Origin: Chloroflexota bacterium
Lineage (GTDB): Bacteria > Chloroflexota > Dormibacteria > Dormibacterales > Dormibacteraceae
Direction of reading: 5' to 3'
Assembly (NCBI GenBank): GCA_005879985.1
Contig: VBIA01000169.1
Location: 1-47,116, forward strand
DNA length: 47,116 bases
Made by a program: the position numbers and the translations under genes. This document shows positions 24,639 to 31,422 of this stretch, in pieces. Every line of letters begins with the position of its first letter. Positions within the stretch are counted from its first letter, which is position 1. Below the pieces are notes generated by a model. That model saw only the letters and a list, made by a program, of their open reading frames with translations, had not been told where the DNA came from and did no database searches.

Positions 24639-26021
24639 GCCGGGCTTGAGCACCTGGTTGGCCGCGGCGATCAGCTCCTTCCGATGCGCGTCGTCGCGGG
24701 CGAAGATGCGAAACAGCGACATCTGCACCGGCAGCCTGCGGAAGAGATCGAGCACGCGGCTCTGCTGGAACGAGTTCTCGAGCGGGTCGTAGAAGAGGAT
24801 GCCGGCGGTCTCGGTCATCGGGTTGAACGCGCGCGATTCCTGCGCTGCCACGTCGACCTCGAACTCGATGTCGCGCAGCGACGCGGGCAGGCACTCGCGG
24901 ATGCTGCGCGCGAACCCATCGCGCGTGACGCTCAGCGCGCCGGCGGGGATGTCGCGCGCGTCAGACAGTCCCTGGTAGACGAGCTTCCACTTCAACCTGC
25001 GCGCCACGATGTCCGCCCACGCACGACCAAGCTCGCTGTGCTCTGCATCCTCCGCGGAGCGCGCCCAGCGGTCGACCTCAGAAAGAAGCGACCACTCGGT
25101 GAGCGCCTGGTACGAGTCCATGCGCTCCAGCGGGTTGCCCCCGAGCAGCACATCCAGCGTCGGCCGGAAGACCTCGCGCAGCTGGAGGTCTATGCGCCGC
25201 ACGGTGCGGTGGAAATAGACCTGGTGGTAGAGGTAGAGCCGCGCGCTGAGGAACATGTACAGCGCCTCGGCCCCGTGCGCGTGTACGGTCAGCCCGCGCT
25301 CCGAGATGAACGAGTAGTGGAGGATGCGCTGAACGTCGACCGGCCCCGTGGCGACGCCGCAGATGTACGCATCGCGAGGCACGTAGTCCATGTTGTCCGC
25401 GGAGAATGGCCCGACCATCGCCGGCTTGAGAGCGGCGAGCCATGTCGGAGCCTTGAATCCGCCAAGGTCGTCCGGCGAGATCAGATACGCGACCCAGCGC
25501 GGATCGATGTGCTCGCCCGGTTCGAAGTCGGCGGTGGTTGAGGCTCCCAGCGATCCGATGAGCTCCGCCAGCGGCCCGCCGACGATCGCACGGCCGATGT
25601 CCTCGTGGTCGATGTCCCAGCGGTCGAGATAGTTCTCGTCGAAGAAATGGCCGAACGGGCCGTGTCCGACGTCGTGCAAGAGGCCGGCCATGCGCATCGT
25701 CTCCTCGACCAGCGCGATCGAAGGCGTGCCTCTGTGGGCGGACGCGAGCGTCGGGTAGAGGTGGCGGGTCCACTCACCGGCCAGGTGCATCGCGCCAAGC
25801 GCGTGCTGGAAGCGCGAGTGCTCGGCGGTCGCGAACACCCACCACGCGCTCTGCAGCTGGTGGATACGCCGCAAACGCTGCAGCCACCCGGCGTCGATGA
25901 GGTCCTGCTCCGACGCCTCGCCGGGCACGCCGCCTGGCCCGCCCTTGGTGATGCGCAGGTAGCGGTAGATTGGGTCGCTGAACAGGTTGACCCGCGAGTA
26001 CTCGGCCGCCGGTGACGTCAT
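24636..26021 (-). CDS. HD-domain phosphohydrolase, SAMHD1/YwfO-like
   Basis: HD-superfamily protein of 461 aa. The metal site is H68 in AEHSRFQHALGAMHLA and H116-D117 in GLLHDVGHGPFGHFFDE, with later Asp in FSADNMDYVPRDAYICG, the layout of SAMHD1-like dNTP triphosphohydrolases. NLFSDPIYRYLRI at the N-terminus is also typical. It may degrade dNTPs or another phosphorylated nucleotide. The ATG at 26019-26021 diverges from DUF309 with only 19 bp between, so the two genes share a tight promoter region. The C-terminal stop TAG is formed by the tip of R2. Confidence 0.88.
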   Translation of the reverse strand: MTSPAAEYSRVNLFSDPIYRYLRITKGGPGGVPGEASEQDLIDAGWLQRLRRIHQLQSAWWVFATAEHSRFQHALGAMHLAGEWTRHLYPTLASAHRGTPSIALVEETMRMAGLLHDVGHGPFGHFFDENYLDRWDIDHEDIGRAIVGGPLAELIGSLGASTTADFEPGEHIDPRWVAYLISPDDLGGFKAPTWLAALKPAMVGPFSADNMDYVPRDAYICGVATGPVDVQRILHYSFISERGLTVHAHGAEALYMFLSARLYLYHQVYFHRTVRRIDLQLREVFRPTLDVLLGGNPLERMDSYQALTEWSLLSEVDRWARSAEDAEHSELGRAWADIVARRLKWKLVYQGLSDARDIPAGALSVTRDGFARSIRECLPASLRDIEFEVDVAAQESRAFNPMTETAGILFYDPLENSFQQSRVLDLFRRLPVQMSLFRIFARDDAHRKELIAAANQVLKPG

Positions 26022-26040
26022 TTGAGACCGATTATGGGTA

Positions 26041-26385
26041 ATGGCTGACGACCCCTCGATCGGAGTCGGTCTTTTTAACAGGGGCCTGTACTGGGAGGCC
26101 CACGAGGCGTGGGAGCACGAGTGGGTGCCCGACCGCCAGGGACGCGACGCAGGCTTCTACAAGGGATTGATCCAGGTCGCGGCCGGCTGCCTGCATTACG
26201 GACGCCACAACCGGCGCGGCGCGATCAACAAGTGGCGCAGCGGGGCCGGCTACCTACGTCCTTATCTACCGGTGCATCGCCGGCTGCGGCTCGATGCGCT
26301 GGTCGGGTCGGTGGACGCTTACCTGGCCGCGATGGACGGCGGCGGCTGGCCCGACCTCGAGATGCCGAGGATCGCTTACGAGTAA
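26041..26385 (+). CDS. DUF309 protein
   Basis: Small helical protein of 114 aa. The DUF309 signature is clear: LFNRGLYWEAHEAWEHEW near residue 11, followed by FYKGLIQVAAGCLHY and a C-terminal helix. The conserved His/Glu of YWEAHExWE could bind metal, but no activity is established for the family. It starts with ATG at 26041 without a strong Shine-Dalgarno. It diverges from the HD protein. Element B follows its stop by about 20 bp. Confidence 0.85.
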   Translation: MADDPSIGVGLFNRGLYWEAHEAWEHEWVPDRQGRDAGFYKGLIQVAAGCLHYGRHNRRGAINKWRSGAGYLRPYLPVHRRLRLDALVGSVDAYLAAMDGGGWPDLEMPRIAYE

Positions 26386-26407
26386 GAACGGACGGGCGCG
26401 GTGGTCA

Positions 26408-26514
26408 GGCCGGGTTCACCCCGGCCGTCTCCCAGCGTGCAGCTTCCAGGCGCCACCCAATCGTCGCCCGTGAGGGGAGGGGGTACCGCGGGGGAGGGCG
26501 CTGCCCTCACCCGC
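26408..26514. repeat. Two-hairpin dispersed element, copy B
   Basis: Second copy of the element at 16689-16790, same orientation. Hairpin 1 is GGCCGGG/CCCGGCC (26408-26414 with 26420-26426) around the same TTCAC loop. Hairpin 2 pairs GCGGG with CCCGC and GAGGGC with GCCCTC (26488-26514). Stem bases differ from copy A in both strands while pairing is kept. The right arm of hairpin 2 contains the TGA stop of the minus-strand molybdopterin gene. GGTACCGCGGGGG recalls the T-box antiterminator, but nothing else does. Confidence 0.65.
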
Positions 26515-27517
26515 GCTCGTAGGGCGGAAAGCGCCTGCCCGCACCGGACTCGATGAGGCCTCCGTGCCCGAGCCTCAGCAGGTCCTTGGAGTCCGCGCGC
26601 CCGTAGGCGAACACGAACGGGAGCAGGAGGTCGAGCGAGCTCGAGCGGCCGAACCCGGCGCACGACGCGACGCCGACCACCGCCGCGTCCGGCAGCCGGC
26701 CGAGCCACAGCATGCTGCCCGGGTGCATCGGCGCGCCGAGCTGCAGCAGCTCGCCTCCGACGCTGACCAGCTCCGCGTATGCGGGGTCTAGCGGGTCGAT
26801 AGCCGATGCACCGGCGAACAGGACGAGCTGCGCGCCCATCGACTCCGCCTCGCGGTAGGCGGCGGCCACCGCTTCCGGTGTACGAGCCACCTCGCGAACC
26901 GCGAGCACCTGGGCGCCGTACCAGCCGAGCTTGCGAGTGACCGCCGAGCGGAACAGCTCGCGTGCCTTGGGCTTCAACCGCTCGGTGGCGACCACGAATG
27001 TGCGCAGCGGCATGAAGCCGAGCAGCTGGACGACCGGACCGCGGTCGCGGATGATGGTCTCGGCCTGATCGAGCACGCGGCCAGGCACCGCGACCGGCGT
27101 GATCTTGCAGCCCGCGACCTCCTCGCCCTCGGCGACCGCCTGGCCGTCCATGACCGTGAACACCGACACGCCGCCGAGCTCGTTGATGGCCTCGATCAGG
27201 TCACCATGCACTCGCACGAGCCCGCGCCGCGTGGCGATCAGCCGCGCCTGGCTCTGCACCGGCGGGCGGGCCTCGAGCCCCGGGCCCGAAAGCGCCGCCG
27301 CCAGTCGCGTCGCGGCCGCGTCCTCGTGCACGTCGCCGAGCTCCAGCTCGACGACATGAATCTCGCCTGCGCGCCGCACCGCGTCGAGGTCCTCGGGCCG
27401 CAGCACCGAGCCCTTGCGCAGCTCGTGGCTCAGGTCGTGAACGAGCACGCGTCCTTTTATGTCATCGGCCGTGGCCGAGGCTCCAGTCAGACGAACCGCA
27501 CGCACAACTGGGAGCAT
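26507..27517 (-). CDS. Molybdopterin-binding (MoeA/MogA-like) protein
   Basis: Protein of 336 aa starting at ATG 27515-27517 (MLPVVRAVRLTG). The N-terminal part (VLVHDLSHELRKGSVLRPEDLDAV, LELGDVHEDAAATRLAAAL) and the C-terminal part (AQLVLFAGASAIDPLDPAYAELV, APMHPGSMLWLGRLPDAAVVGVASCAGFGRSSSLDLLLPFVF) match the molybdopterin-binding protein group related to MoeA, MogA and the C-terminal half of MocA fusions. It probably handles molybdenum cofactor or its cytidylyl form; no other Moco gene is present. A longer ORF reaches to 28354 but runs antisense through cysS. Only 12 bp separate its ATG from the cysS ATG on the other strand. Confidence 0.75.
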   Translation of the reverse strand: MLPVVRAVRLTGASATADDIKGRVLVHDLSHELRKGSVLRPEDLDAVRRAGEIHVVELELGDVHEDAAATRLAAALSGPGLEARPPVQSQARLIATRRGLVRVHGDLIEAINELGGVSVFTVMDGQAVAEGEEVAGCKITPVAVPGRVLDQAETIIRDRGPVVQLLGFMPLRTFVVATERLKPKARELFRSAVTRKLGWYGAQVLAVREVARTPEAVAAAYREAESMGAQLVLFAGASAIDPLDPAYAELVSVGGELLQLGAPMHPGSMLWLGRLPDAAVVGVASCAGFGRSSSLDLLLPFVFAYGRADSKDLLRLGHGGLIESGAGRRFPPYERG

Positions 27518-27529
27518 AGAGAGCGGTCC

Positions 27530-28921
27530 ATGGGCGCGCGTTCCGCCATCCGCCTCTACAACACGATGACGCGACGCAAGGAAGAGCTGCGTCCGCTCGA
27601 AGCGGGCCGCATGAGGATCTACTCCTGCGGACCGACCGTGTATCGCTTCGCGCACATCGGCAACCTGCGGACATACATGTTCGCCGACGTGCTCACGCGA
27701 TCCCTCGAGTACCTCGGCCACGACACGCACCAGGTGATGAACATCACGGACGTCGGCCACCTCACCGACGACACTTTCGACCGCGGCGAGGACAAGATGC
27801 TCGTGTCGGCACGCCTCGAGAAGAAGTCGCCAGAGGAGATCGCCGCCTACTACACCGAGGCGTTCATGCACGACGCGCGTATGGTCAACATCCAGCCTGC
27901 GCGCGAGTATCCGCGGGCGACCGCGTACATCCCGCAGATGATCGAGATCATCGCGAAGCTCATCGAGGGCGGCCACGCGTACGAGGTGGGCGGCACGGTC
28001 TACTACGACATCGCGAGCTTCCCGGCTTACGGCCGGCTGTCGCGCAATTCGACCGACCAGCTGCTGTCGGGGACGCGCGGCGAGGTCGATCCGCGCAAGC
28101 GGCACCCGGGCGACTTCACGTTGTGGAAGGCGGCGGGCGAGCACCGCCTGCAGGTGTGGCCGAGCCCGTGGGGTCCGGGATTCCCGGGCTGGCATATCGA
28201 GTGCTCGGCGATGTCGATCTCGCTGCTTGGCGATCGATTCGACATCCACACCGGCGGGTCGGACAACGTGTTTCCGCACCACGAGGCGGAGATCGCGCAG
28301 TCCGAAGGCGTGACGGGCCACCAGGTGGTGAGCTGCTGGGTTCACGGCGAGCACCTGATGCTGTCCGGCACGCGCATGGCGAAATCGGCCGGCAACTTCT
28401 TCCGCATCACCGAGCTGGTCGAGCAGGGCTTCGACCCGCTCGCGTTCCGCTACCTGACGCTGCAGGCGAAGTACCGGACCAAGCTCAACTTCTCACCTGA
28501 GGCGATGAGCGGTGCGGATCACGCCCTCCGCCAGTTGCGCGACCGCGTGTCGGAATGGTCGGCCGCGCCCGATGGCCCGCGTGGCGAACTCGACCAGCGC
28601 TTTCGCGCCGCGCTGGCCGATGATCTCGACCTGCCCGCGGCGATGGCGCTCGTGTCGGAGCTGATTCGCTCCGACCTCGCACCCGGCGCGAAGGCTCGTC
28701 TCCTCATCGAATGGGATCGAGTGCTCGGGCTGGACGTGGCGCGCTCGCCTGAACGCGAGGCGCTGCCCGACGGCGCTGCAGTCCTGCTTTCGTCGCGCGA
28801 GAGGGCACGCGCCGCGAAAGACTTCGCCACGGCGGATCGACTCCGCAGCGAGCTCGCCGCCATGGGCGTGTCCGTCACCGACACTCCGGACGGCCAGAAG
28901 GTGGTGGTGCGCCGCTCCTAG
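27530..28921 (+). CDS. cysS: Cysteinyl-tRNA synthetase
   Basis: Class I aminoacyl-tRNA synthetase of 463 aa. CGPTVYRFAHIGNLRTY carries the zinc ligand C33 and the HIGN motif at 42-45. GWHIECSAMS near residue 220 carries the second zinc Cys, and FPHHEAEIAQSE follows. The KMSKS loop reads RMAKSAGN near 283, a conservative variant. The C-terminal helices end with FATADRLRSELAAMGVSVTDT. MshC, which joins Cys to GlcN-Ins, is the main relative, but length and the full C-terminal domain favour CysS. The ATG at 27530 follows GAGAG. The TAG stop (28919-28921) is formed by the tip of repeat R3. Confidence 0.94.
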   Translation: MGARSAIRLYNTMTRRKEELRPLEAGRMRIYSCGPTVYRFAHIGNLRTYMFADVLTRSLEYLGHDTHQVMNITDVGHLTDDTFDRGEDKMLVSARLEKKSPEEIAAYYTEAFMHDARMVNIQPAREYPRATAYIPQMIEIIAKLIEGGHAYEVGGTVYYDIASFPAYGRLSRNSTDQLLSGTRGEVDPRKRHPGDFTLWKAAGEHRLQVWPSPWGPGFPGWHIECSAMSISLLGDRFDIHTGGSDNVFPHHEAEIAQSEGVTGHQVVSCWVHGEHLMLSGTRMAKSAGNFFRITELVEQGFDPLAFRYLTLQAKYRTKLNFSPEAMSGADHALRQLRDRVSEWSAAPDGPRGELDQRFRAALADDLDLPAAMALVSELIRSDLAPGAKARLLIEWDRVLGLDVARSPEREALPDGAAVLLSSRERARAAKDFATADRLRSELAAMGVSVTDTPDGQKVVVRRS

Positions 28922-29142
28922 AGGCGCGGCCGGAAACCTTCGCCGAGAGATTCGGCGATCCAGGGGCACCCTCCCGTGGCTGCGCCACGGGGACCCCAGC
29001 GGACTCCGAGCAGCGGAGCGAGCGCATCAGATCGATTGCGTGAGCGAGCAGCACCACCGCTGGGGCCCCCGCGCGAGGCGCGGGAGGAAGTGGGCCGCAT
29101 GGGCGCCGAAGATCCGGCGACGGCTTTTCGGCCGCGCCTCTA
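28919..29142 (+). repeat. Dispersed inverted-repeat element, copy R3 (most complete)
   Basis: The whole gap between cysS and the convergent anti-sigma-like gene is this 224-bp element. The tips TAGAGGCGCGGCCGGAA and TTTTCGGCCGCGCCTCTA are inverted repeats. Just inside, CGCCGAGAGATTCGGCG and CGCCGAAGATCCGGCG form a second inverted pair. The tips provide the TAG stop of cysS (28919-28921) and the TAG stop of the minus-strand gene (29140-29142). A local hairpin CCGTGGCTGCGCCACGG lies inside and is missing from R1 and R2. No ORF in it is convincing. Confidence 0.87.
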
Positions 29143-29634
29143 AGGCAGCGCCGGCGTGCTTGGAGTCGGGATCGGCAGCGGCGTTACTGACGGCACGACG
29201 GGCGGCGTGACAGCCGGCAGCGCGGGCGCGCTCACGACCGGTGTCGCGATCGGGCCGGTCGCAGCATGCGGCGACTGTGTTGCCGACGACGCTGGGCTGG
29301 TGCTCCCTGGTTGCGGCTTCTGCGCCTGCTGCACCTGCTGCACCTGCTGCGTGACCTGCCGGGCCCAGTCGACAGGATTCACGCTGTGGGTGATCACCGC
29401 CTCGGCTGTCGCGCCGGCGGCCGTGACCGCGACCACAGCTCCAACGGCGATCTTCGCGGTCAGCGCGGCGCCTGCGCCACGGAGGATCGGGGGCGTGCGA
29501 CGGCCCGGCTCGGGCGTGCGACGGCCCGGCTCGGGCATGCGCCATGCCGGGATGGTCCCGCCGGCGTGCCGGTCCAGCAGGAGATGGAGGTCGTCCTCCA
29601 GGTGCCTGTCGAAGGGGCGCGTCTCCCGGGTCAT
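29140..29634 (-). CDS. Single-pass membrane protein, putative anti-sigma partner (module 1)
   Basis: Protein of 164 aa from ATG 29632-29634. Residues 1-45 are charged and contain a TIPAWRMPEP motif, a transmembrane helix lies at about 60-81 (AKIAVGAVVAVTAAGATAEAV), and the outside part has a Gln-rich stretch (VTQQVQQVQQAQKP) and a long Pro/Ser/Thr/Ala tail. It is paralogous to the protein at 30313-30795: both have IPAWR, GAGAAL-AK before the helix, and SxNPxDWxxQVxQQV after it. It follows the ECF sigma gene by 37 bp, so it is probably its membrane partner. No classical anti-sigma zinc motif is seen. The TAG stop belongs to the tip of R3. Confidence 0.7.
   Translation of the reverse strand: MTRETRPFDRHLEDDLHLLLDRHAGGTIPAWRMPEPGRRTPEPGRRTPPILRGAGAALTAKIAVGAVVAVTAAGATAEAVITHSVNPVDWARQVTQQVQQVQQAQKPQPGSTSPASSATQSPHAATGPIATPVVSAPALPAVTPPVVPSVTPLPIPTPSTPALP
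29491..29532 (-). repeat. 21-bp direct tandem repeat
   Basis: Two adjacent identical 21-bp units at 29491-29511 and 29512-29532, with a degenerate third after them. They encode PEPGRRT twice in the N-terminal region of the anti-sigma-like protein. Confidence 0.85.
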
Positions 29635-29671
29635 CGAAGCTGAACGCCGCCCATGGCGAAAGTACCCAATC

Positions 29672-30214
29672 TCATTCCATCCAGTCCGCCAGTTCGACCC
29701 GCAAGCGCGCCTTCGCGGCCGCGAGCCGCGATGCAACCGTTCGCTCAGGGATGCCGAGTGCCGCGCCGATCTCGCGATTTGTGTAGCCGTGGTAGTGGCG
29801 CAGCACCAGCGCCGCGGCCTGCTTGGCGGGAATCTTGCGCAGCGCGCGGCCGAGCTCCGAGTTCTCGGCGATCGTTGCCGGCGATGGCGGCGGCGCCGGC
29901 CTGCCGAGACGCCTGACGAGCTCACCAACCTCGCGCAGGCGCTGCCGGCGCCAGTGGGACACGCCGACGTTGATCGCGATTCGGTGTAGCCAGGCCTCGG
30001 CCGGCGCTCCAGGCTTCCACTTCCCCCAGGCCCGGAACGCTCGCACGAAGGCCTCCTGCGTGCAGTCTTCGGCCGCCGCGGGATCGCCGAGCATGCCGAT
30101 TAGCGTGACCAGGATCCGCCGGTACGAGCCGCGATACAGGCGTTCGAAGTCCTCGCTCGAACCCGGTGCGTATTCCGGTTCGCCCTCAGCCTCTTCCTCA
30201 CGCAGTGCGTTGAT
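29672..30214 (-). CDS. ECF sigma factor (module 1), non-canonical start likely
   Basis: ECF sigma-70 factor of about 180 aa. Region 2 begins with EDFERLYRGSYRRILVTLIG and continues with AEDCTQEAFVRAFRAW and AWLHRIAINVGVSHWRR; region 4 has IPAKQAAALVLRHYHGYTNREIGAALGIPERTVASRL. The first ATG in frame (30092-30094) lies inside region 2.1 and would remove its first helix. Upstream the frame stays open to a TGA at about 30235 but contains no ATG, GTG or TTG. ATC at 30212-30214 has GGGGGAG six bases upstream and is my best start; CTG at 30203-30205 is second. It is close to the sigma factor at 30806. Its partner gene follows by 37 bp. Confidence 0.83.
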   Translation of the reverse strand: MNALREEEAEGEPEYAPGSSEDFERLYRGSYRRILVTLIGMLGDPAAAEDCTQEAFVRAFRAWGKWKPGAPAEAWLHRIAINVGVSHWRRQRLREVGELVRRLGRPAPPPSPATIAENSELGRALRKIPAKQAAALVLRHYHGYTNREIGAALGIPERTVASRLAAAKARLRVELADWME

Positions 30215-30256
30215 CGCTGTCTCCCCCGCGCCTTCTCAAGTTAACGCGTCAGGGCC

Positions 30257-30290
30257 AAAAAAATGAGGCCGAGCCTTGCGGCCCGGCCTC
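30257..30290 (-). terminator. Intrinsic terminator after module 2
   Basis: On the minus strand GAGGCCG pairs with CGGCCTC (with further inner G-C pairs), followed by ATTTTTTT (seven T at 30263-30257). It lies about 23 bp after the stop of the 30313 gene and separates the two sigma/partner operons. It is the clearest rho-independent terminator in the window. Confidence 0.85.
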
Positions 30291-30312
30291 GTCGAGAGGA
30301 AGGGGCTACCCC

Positions 30313-30795
30313 TTACGGCTGGTGCGGCAGGTTGCTCGGCTTGCCGTGCTCCCCGGCCTGGCCGTTGTTGCTGCCCTTGTTGTTCTTGCCGTGATTGCCG
30401 TTGTCACGCGAGTTGCTCGCGCGGTGCTCGTCACTGACGAGCTTGCCGTGCTGCTTCGCGAACGCGCTCACGCACTGGCCGATGCCGCGGACGCCTGAAG
30501 CACGCAGCGTGTCTTTGCAGGTGTTGACCTGCTGAACCACCTGCTGGCCCCAATCGTTGGGATTTAGGCTGCCGGTGACCGCCACCTCGCTGGCCACCCC
30601 AGCGCCTGCGGCCGCCAGCGCGGCGACCGCGAAACCTGTGAGCAGCTTCGCTCCGAGGGCGGCTCCCGCTCCGCCGAACAGTCTCCTCATTGCTCCTCCA
30701 GAGGCCGGTGCTCTCCAGGCGGGGATTGAAGCGCGATCCACCGGGCCCAGGATCCGGCTCAGTTCGCTCTCGATTTCCCGATCGAAGTCGCTCAT
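30313..30795 (-). CDS. Single-pass membrane protein, putative anti-sigma partner (module 2)
   Basis: Protein of 160 aa. The N-terminal cytoplasmic part (FDREIESELSRILGPVDRASIPAWRAP) contains the IPAWR motif, and a transmembrane helix lies at about 46-70. After it come GSLNPNDWGQQVVQQVN, a short segment with two Cys (NTCKDTLRASGVRGIGQCVSAFAKQHGK) that may form a disulfide, and an Asn/Gly/Lys/His-rich tail. It is a paralogue of the 29140 protein. The ATG at 30793-30795 follows the sigma stop by 10 bp with GAGG in front, so the two are one operon. The intrinsic terminator at 30257-30290 ends it. Confidence 0.75.
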   Translation of the reverse strand: MSDFDREIESELSRILGPVDRASIPAWRAPASGGAMRRLFGGAGAALGAKLLTGFAVAALAAAGAGVASEVAVTGSLNPNDWGQQVVQQVNTCKDTLRASGVRGIGQCVSAFAKQHGKLVSDEHRASNSRDNGNHGKNNKGSNNGQAGEHGKPSNLPHQP

Positions 30796-30805
30796 GTGTC
30801 CAACC

Positions 30806-31396
30806 TCAATCGGAAGGGACGCTGTCCTCAGACAAAGTACTCATGTCGATCTGGGGACCCGACCCGGGCTCGGAGTCGAGCAGCGTCTTGAGCCTGGCCT
30901 TGGCCGCGATCAGGCGCGACGCCACGGTGCGCTCGGGTATTTCGAGCGCAGCGGCGATCTCGCGGTTGGTGTAGCCGTGGTGATGGCGTAGGACGATGGC
31001 AGCGGCCTGCTTGGGCGGAAGCTTGCGCAGCGCGTTGAACAGGTCGGAGCGCTCGGCGACTGATCCGGGGTCGGCAGGCAGCGTGGGCCGGCCCAGGCGC
31101 TTGATCACCTGACCGACCTCCCGCATGCGCGAGTACCGCTGGTACGAGATCGCGGTGTTGATCGCGATCCGGTGCACCCAGGCCTCGGCCGGGGCGTCCT
31201 TGCGCCACGACGACCAGCTTCGGTACGCGCGCTCGAAGGCGTCATGCGTGCAGTCCTCGGCGGCCGCGCGGTCGCCCAGCACCCCGATCAGGGTGCCCAG
31301 GACGCGGTTGTACGAGGTCCGGTAGAGGCGCTCGAAATCGGCCTCGTTACCCGGCCGGTACTGCTGGCCTTCGATCTCGCTTGACTCCGAACGAAT
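30806..31396 (-). CDS. ECF sigma factor (module 2), non-canonical start likely
   Basis: ECF sigma-70 factor. Region 2 has EADFERLYRTSYNRVLGTLIG, then AEDCTHDAFERAYRSW and AWVHRIAINTAISYQRY; region 4 has LPPKQAAAIVLRHHHGYTNREIAAALEIPERTVASRLIAAKARL. The first standard start in frame is a GTG at 31280-31282, already inside region 2.1. A perfect AGGAGG (31412-31407) lies upstream, and the first sense codons after an in-frame TAA are TCG AAC ATT; ATT at 31394-31396, ten bases from AGGAGG, is the best candidate, with ATC at 31373-31375 as an alternative. The leader overlaps the divergent mrfA 5' region. Confidence 0.83.
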   Translation of the reverse strand: MRSESSEIEGQQYRPGNEADFERLYRTSYNRVLGTLIGVLGDRAAAEDCTHDAFERAYRSWSSWRKDAPAEAWVHRIAINTAISYQRYSRMREVGQVIKRLGRPTLPADPGSVAERSDLFNALRKLPPKQAAAIVLRHHHGYTNREIAAALEIPERTVASRLIAAKARLKTLLDSEPGSGPQIDMSTLSEDSVPSD

Positions 31397-31422
31397 GTTC
31401 GATTAACCTCCTGGGGCGCCCG

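Noticed and set aside
24495-24640. Small proteins read from repeats R1-R3
   Set aside because: Similar peptides arise from all three copies because the DNA is repeated; there is no ribosome-binding site and frames differ.
26408-26520. T-box riboswitch (GGTACCGCGGGGG with a following hairpin)
   Set aside because: The core has G where the T of TGG is required, there is no stem I/specifier region, and no plus-strand synthetase gene follows closely; copy A has an even poorer core.
27518-28354. N-terminal extension of the molybdopterin-binding protein
   Set aside because: It is antisense to well-conserved cysS; the family sequence begins at MLPVVRAVRLTG.
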